Shown piece by piece: positions 5,144 through 7,709 of a stretch of DNA of 7,709 nt. Within the stretch, counting starts at the first letter, position 1; every line of letters starts with the position of its first letter. The notes beneath the pieces are model-generated. The model worked only from the letters and a program-made list of their open reading frames with translations. It ran no database searches and was not told the origin of the DNA. Made by a program: the position numbers and the translations under genes. Source of the stretch: an uncultured Bacilli bacterium (GTDB taxonomy: Bacteria > Bacillota_I > Bacilli_A > RFN20 > CAG-826); assembly GCA_944358755.1 (NCBI GenBank), contig CALVRY010000052.1, forward strand, positions 1-7,709. The letters are read 5' to 3'.

Positions 5144-6166
5144 ATGAACGAAAACAAATTTATTAGTAAGGACGCATTAAAGAACATTCTTAGTCAAGTC
5201 GAACACGAATTTGGAAAAGGTTCAGTAGTGCGATTAGGCGACAAGCCTAGTGTAGACGTTGAAGCCATTTCAAGTGGCAGCATACTTTTAGATGAGTGCC
5301 TTGGAATAGGTGGTTATCCAAAAGGAAGGATCGTTGAAATATATGGTCCAGAAAGTAGTGGCAAAACAACTTTAGCTTTAACAGCGGTTGCTGAAGCGCA
5401 AGCTAAAGGAGGAATTGCTGCTTATATTGATGCTGAGAATAGCATCGACCCTGATTATGCAAAAAATTTAGGAGTAGATATCGATAATCTTATCCTCTCG
5501 CAACCAGATAGTGGTGAAGAGGCACTTGAGATTGTCGAAACACTAGCTAAAAGTGGTGTATTTTCATTAATTGTAGTCGATAGTGTTGCGGCTTTAGTAC
5601 CTCAAGCCGAACTTGAAGGTCAAATGTTAGATACTAACGTTGGACTTCAAGCGCGTATGATGTCTAAAGCAATGAGAAAAATAACTGGTGTTTTAAATAA
5701 AAACGATTGTACTGTTATTTTTATTAATCAATTACGTGATAAAGTTGGTGTGATTTATGGAAGTAATGAAACCACAACTGGTGGAAGAGCTCTAAAATTC
5801 TATTCTTCTGTCCGTATTGATATTAGAAGAAGCGAAGCGATTAAAGAAGGAACTAACATTATTGGAAACGTTGCTAATATTAAAGTAGTTAAAAATAAAG
5901 TTGCTCCTCCATTTAAAAGCTGTAAAGTCGATATCATCTTTGGACAAGGAATTTCTAAAGAAGGTGAACTTCTCGATCTTGCAATTCAAAAAGGAATTGT
6001 TAAAAAAGCGGGAAGTTGGTACGAGGTATATGGAGAAAGAATGGGCCAAGGTAGAGAAACTGCTAAGTCCTATTTAAGAGAAAATCCTGATATATTTAAA
6101 AAAGTAAAAGAAGATATTTTATCTTCCAAAAAACAACCATTACCAGTACAAAGCACCGACATATAG
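5144..6166 (+). CDS. recA: Recombinase RecA
   Basis: RecA polymerises on single-stranded DNA, catalyses homology search and strand exchange, and stimulates LexA-type self-cleavage where such regulators exist. The 340-residue protein has the Walker A loop GPESSGKT at 68-75, catalytic Glu98, Walker B LIVVD at 142-146, Gln196 of the NQ motif, and the L2 DNA-binding loop with ETTTGGRALKFY at 209-220. The usual DAEHALDP reads DAENSIDP (96-103), so His is replaced by Asn99. The C-terminus (KKQPLPVQSTDI) is not the acidic tail common in RecA. AAAGGAG at 5131-5137 supports the start. No full SOS box is present upstream; transcription may come from the pgsA-cinA side or from a poorly recognisable promoter near 5103-5130. 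It leads towards rny without a clear terminator. Confidence 0.98.
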   Translation: MNENKFISKDALKNILSQVEHEFGKGSVVRLGDKPSVDVEAISSGSILLDECLGIGGYPKGRIVEIYGPESSGKTTLALTAVAEAQAKGGIAAYIDAENSIDPDYAKNLGVDIDNLILSQPDSGEEALEIVETLAKSGVFSLIVVDSVAALVPQAELEGQMLDTNVGLQARMMSKAMRKITGVLNKNDCTVIFINQLRDKVGVIYGSNETTTGGRALKFYSSVRIDIRRSEAIKEGTNIIGNVANIKVVKNKVAPPFKSCKVDIIFGQGISKEGELLDLAIQKGIVKKAGSWYEVYGERMGQGRETAKSYLRENPDIFKKVKEDILSSKKQPLPVQSTDI

Positions 6167-6180
6167 ATTGAACTCAATTT

Positions 6181-6198
6181 CTCTCTTTAATTAGAGAG
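6181..6198 (+). other. Hairpin CTCTCT/AGAGAG in the recA-rny spacer
   Basis: CTCTCT (6181-6186) pairs with AGAGAG (6193-6198) around TTAATT, and can extend past a TG bulge by ATTT/AAAT (6177-6180 with 6201-6204). No T-tract follows, so it is not a standard terminator. The same AGAGAG recurs at 6230-6235 over the rny ribosome binding site, so the CTCTCT arm has two possible partners. Confidence 0.6.
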
Positions 6199-6216
6199 TG
6201 AAATAAATTGCTTGCA

Positions 6217-6240
6217 TAATCCTTTATTTAGAGAGGATTA
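6217..6240 (+). promoter_or_regulatory. Hairpin enclosing the rny ribosome binding site
   Basis: TAATCCTTT (6217-6225) pairs with AGAGGATTA (6232-6240), nine pairs with one G-U, around a six-base loop. The AGGA core of the ribosome binding site (6234-6237) lies inside the stem, seven bases before the ATG at 6245. An alternative reading is that CATAAT at 6215-6220 is a -10 element; transcripts starting near 6227 would then lack the left arm and be freely translated. Confidence 0.5.
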
Positions 6241-6244
6241 AACT

Positions 6245-7709
6245 ATGAATTTATTTATTAATGTTTTAGCAGAGTCCGTTCTTGAAACATGGACTTGGAT
6301 CTTGATTTTAATAATCGTTTTACTTGTAGGCGCTGCACTTGGAGCAGGTACCCTATACTTCTTAGCAAAAGAGAAAGTAAAAAAGGCAAGTGCAAACGCA
6401 GAAAAAATTATTAATGACGCCAACATAAAAGCTGAGAAAATACAGAAAAATGCCCAAATAGATGCTAAACAAACACTATTTGAATTAAAGCAAGAGGCTG
6501 AAAAAGATATTAAAGAACGTAAACAAGAAGTTGTCGTTCAAGAAAATAAACTTCTACAAAGGGAGCAATCTATCGATCAAAGAGATCAAGCATTACTTAA
6601 AAAAGAAAATGCTTTAGAAAATAAAGAAAAAAATCTAGATAGACAGATAGAAGAAAATAAGAAAAAATCTGAAACTTTAAATGAAAAAATTAACTCAATT
6701 CTTGCTGAACTTGAAAAAGTTTCAAATCTTACTGAAAAAGAAGCAAGAGACGAAATTTTCCGTAGAGTTGAAGAAAAAGAGACGGCCAATATTGCAAAAT
6801 TCATGAAAGAAAAAGAAGAAGAGGCAGAAAGTAAAGCTGACGACAAGTCAAAAGAGATTTTGGCTATGGCGATGGCTAGAAATGCCCAAGATGTTACAAA
6901 TGAAAGAACCGTTACAACAATTTCTTTACCTAGCGATGAGATGAAAGGCAGAATCATCGGTCGTGAAGGTAGAAATATTAAATCACTTGAGCAACTTTTA
7001 GGAGTTGATATCATAATCGACGATACACCTGAAGCCTTAACAATTTCTTGTTTTAACCCAATTAGAAGAGAAATCGCTTCAAGAGTCTTAAATACTCTTA
7101 TTAAAGATGGCCGTATTCAACCAGGTCGTATTGAAGAAGTTGCCAATAAATGCCAAAAAGAAGTAAACGAAATTATTAAAAAAGCAGGTGAAGATGCTGT
7201 TTCAAAACTTGGCATCTCCAATATGAATAAAGAACTCGTTAGCCTTGTTGGAAGATTAAAATATCGTACAAGTTATGGCCAAAATCAACTTACTCATTCA
7301 GTTGAAACCGCTCAAATTTGTGGAGCAATGGCTAGTGAACTTGGACTTAATGTTCAACTTGCTAAAAGAGCTGCTCTTCTTCATGATTTAGGAAAGGGAC
7401 TTGATTATGAAGTTGAAGGAAGTCACGTTGAAATCGGGGCTAGACTTGCTAAAAAATATGGCGAAAATGACCTTGTAGTTAACGCAATTGAATCACATCA
7501 TGGCGATGTGCCAGCAAAATCGGTTATTGCTTATCTTGTTCAAGCGGCTGATACTTTATCTGCTGCAAGACCTGGCGCAAGAAGTGAAACTCTTGAATCT
7601 TATATTAAAAGAGTTGAACAACTTGAAAATATCTGTAAATCATATGATGGTGTTCAAACGTGCTATGCAATGCAATCTGGTCGTGAAGTTAGAGTCATGG
7701 TAATTCCTG
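6245..7709 (+). CDS. rny: Ribonuclease Y (3' end beyond the window)
   Basis: RNase Y is the membrane-anchored endoribonuclease that starts bulk mRNA decay in Firmicutes, within a degradosome-like network. The 488 codons visible are most of the usual length of about 520. A single membrane helix lies at about 16-41, followed by a long charged coiled coil (about 45-215). The KH RNA-binding domain includes GRIIGREGRNIK at 235-246. The metal-dependent HD domain has His380-Asp381 in LLHDLGKGLD, then EGSHVEIG and ESHHGDV, with PGARSETLESYIKR further on. The frame is open to the last base without any stop, so the gene is truncated only by the window edge. The ATG is chosen because of GAGAGGA at 6231-6237 and because the membrane helix follows directly. 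It lies after recA as in Bacillus, and its ribosome binding site sits in a hairpin. Confidence 0.97.
   Translation, partial: MNLFINVLAESVLETWTWILILIIVLLVGAALGAGTLYFLAKEKVKKASANAEKIINDANIKAEKIQKNAQIDAKQTLFELKQEAEKDIKERKQEVVVQENKLLQREQSIDQRDQALLKKENALENKEKNLDRQIEENKKKSETLNEKINSILAELEKVSNLTEKEARDEIFRRVEEKETANIAKFMKEKEEEAESKADDKSKEILAMAMARNAQDVTNERTVTTISLPSDEMKGRIIGREGRNIKSLEQLLGVDIIIDDTPEALTISCFNPIRREIASRVLNTLIKDGRIQPGRIEEVANKCQKEVNEIIKKAGEDAVSKLGISNMNKELVSLVGRLKYRTSYGQNQLTHSVETAQICGAMASELGLNVQLAKRAALLHDLGKGLDYEVEGSHVEIGARLAKKYGENDLVVNAIESHHGDVPAKSVIAYLVQAADTLSAARPGARSETLESYIKRVEQLENICKSYDGVQTCYAMQSGREVRVMVIP

Noticed and set aside
5792..6426. Two short minus-strand reading frames under recA and the start of rny
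   Set aside because: Both lie opposite well-conserved coding sequence and show no motifs; they are mirror frames.
6586..7014. A 142-codon minus-strand reading frame rich in Ser, Phe and Leu
   Set aside because: It is antisense to the charged coiled coil and KH region of rny; its composition is what the reverse complement of Glu/Lys-rich codons gives, and it has no ribosome binding site or family resemblance.
7488..7703. A plus-strand frame of 71 codons near the right edge
   Set aside because: It is an out-of-frame reading of the HD domain region of rny.
1..7709. Mycoplasma-type code, CRISPR array, tRNA genes or mobile elements
   Set aside because: TGA ends dnaD and the exonuclease gene and the Trp codons checked are TGG; no spacer-repeat array, cloverleaf or transposase was found on reading both strands.

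Overview
This AT-rich window carries core housekeeping genes of a low-GC Firmicute (Bacillota). Gene content and order resemble two Bacillus subtilis neighbourhoods: dnaD-nth with convergent recU, gpsB and rnpB; and pgsA-cinA-recA-rny. TGA is used as a stop codon twice, at the ends of dnaD and the exonuclease gene, and every Trp codon I checked is TGG, so the code is standard rather than the Mycoplasma code. GpsB keeps the residues that hold penicillin-binding-protein tails, which suggests a walled cell. A lineage near the Erysipelotrichia or uncultured Mollicutes-adjacent Bacilli would fit, but the window alone does not prove it.

Layout. 159-434 (+) HU-family nucleoid protein with its own terminator. 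583-1155 and 1152-1787 (+) dnaD and nth, joined by an ATGA overlap. 1784-3048 (-) a two-gene operon of a DEDDh exonuclease followed by recU, also joined by ATGA, whose stop codon interlocks with that of nth. 3049-3215 a divergent promoter region with two TTGAAA-N17-TATAAT promoters. 3216-3572 (+) gpsB, 3575-3914 (+) the RNase P RNA, then 3934-4590 pgsA, 4601-5065 a single-domain CinA/PncC, 5144-6166 recA, and from 6245 past the right edge rny (RNase Y).

The genes cover chromosome packing (HU), replication initiation (DnaD), base excision repair (Nth), recombination and its resolution (RecA, RecU, exonuclease), wall-synthesis coordination (GpsB), phosphatidylglycerol synthesis (PgsA), tRNA 5' maturation (rnpB) and mRNA decay (RNase Y). 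No mobile element, CRISPR array, tRNA or foreign island was seen.

The most interesting signals are regulatory. Promoters sit almost on top of ribosome binding sites. The exonuclease-recU operon looks leaderless, with +1 predicted on its GTG start. The rny ribosome binding site lies inside a 9-bp hairpin. rnpB is squeezed between two genes, with a possible promoter overlapping the gpsB stop codon. I see no convincing new defence or mobile system; most of the window is ordinary core genome.
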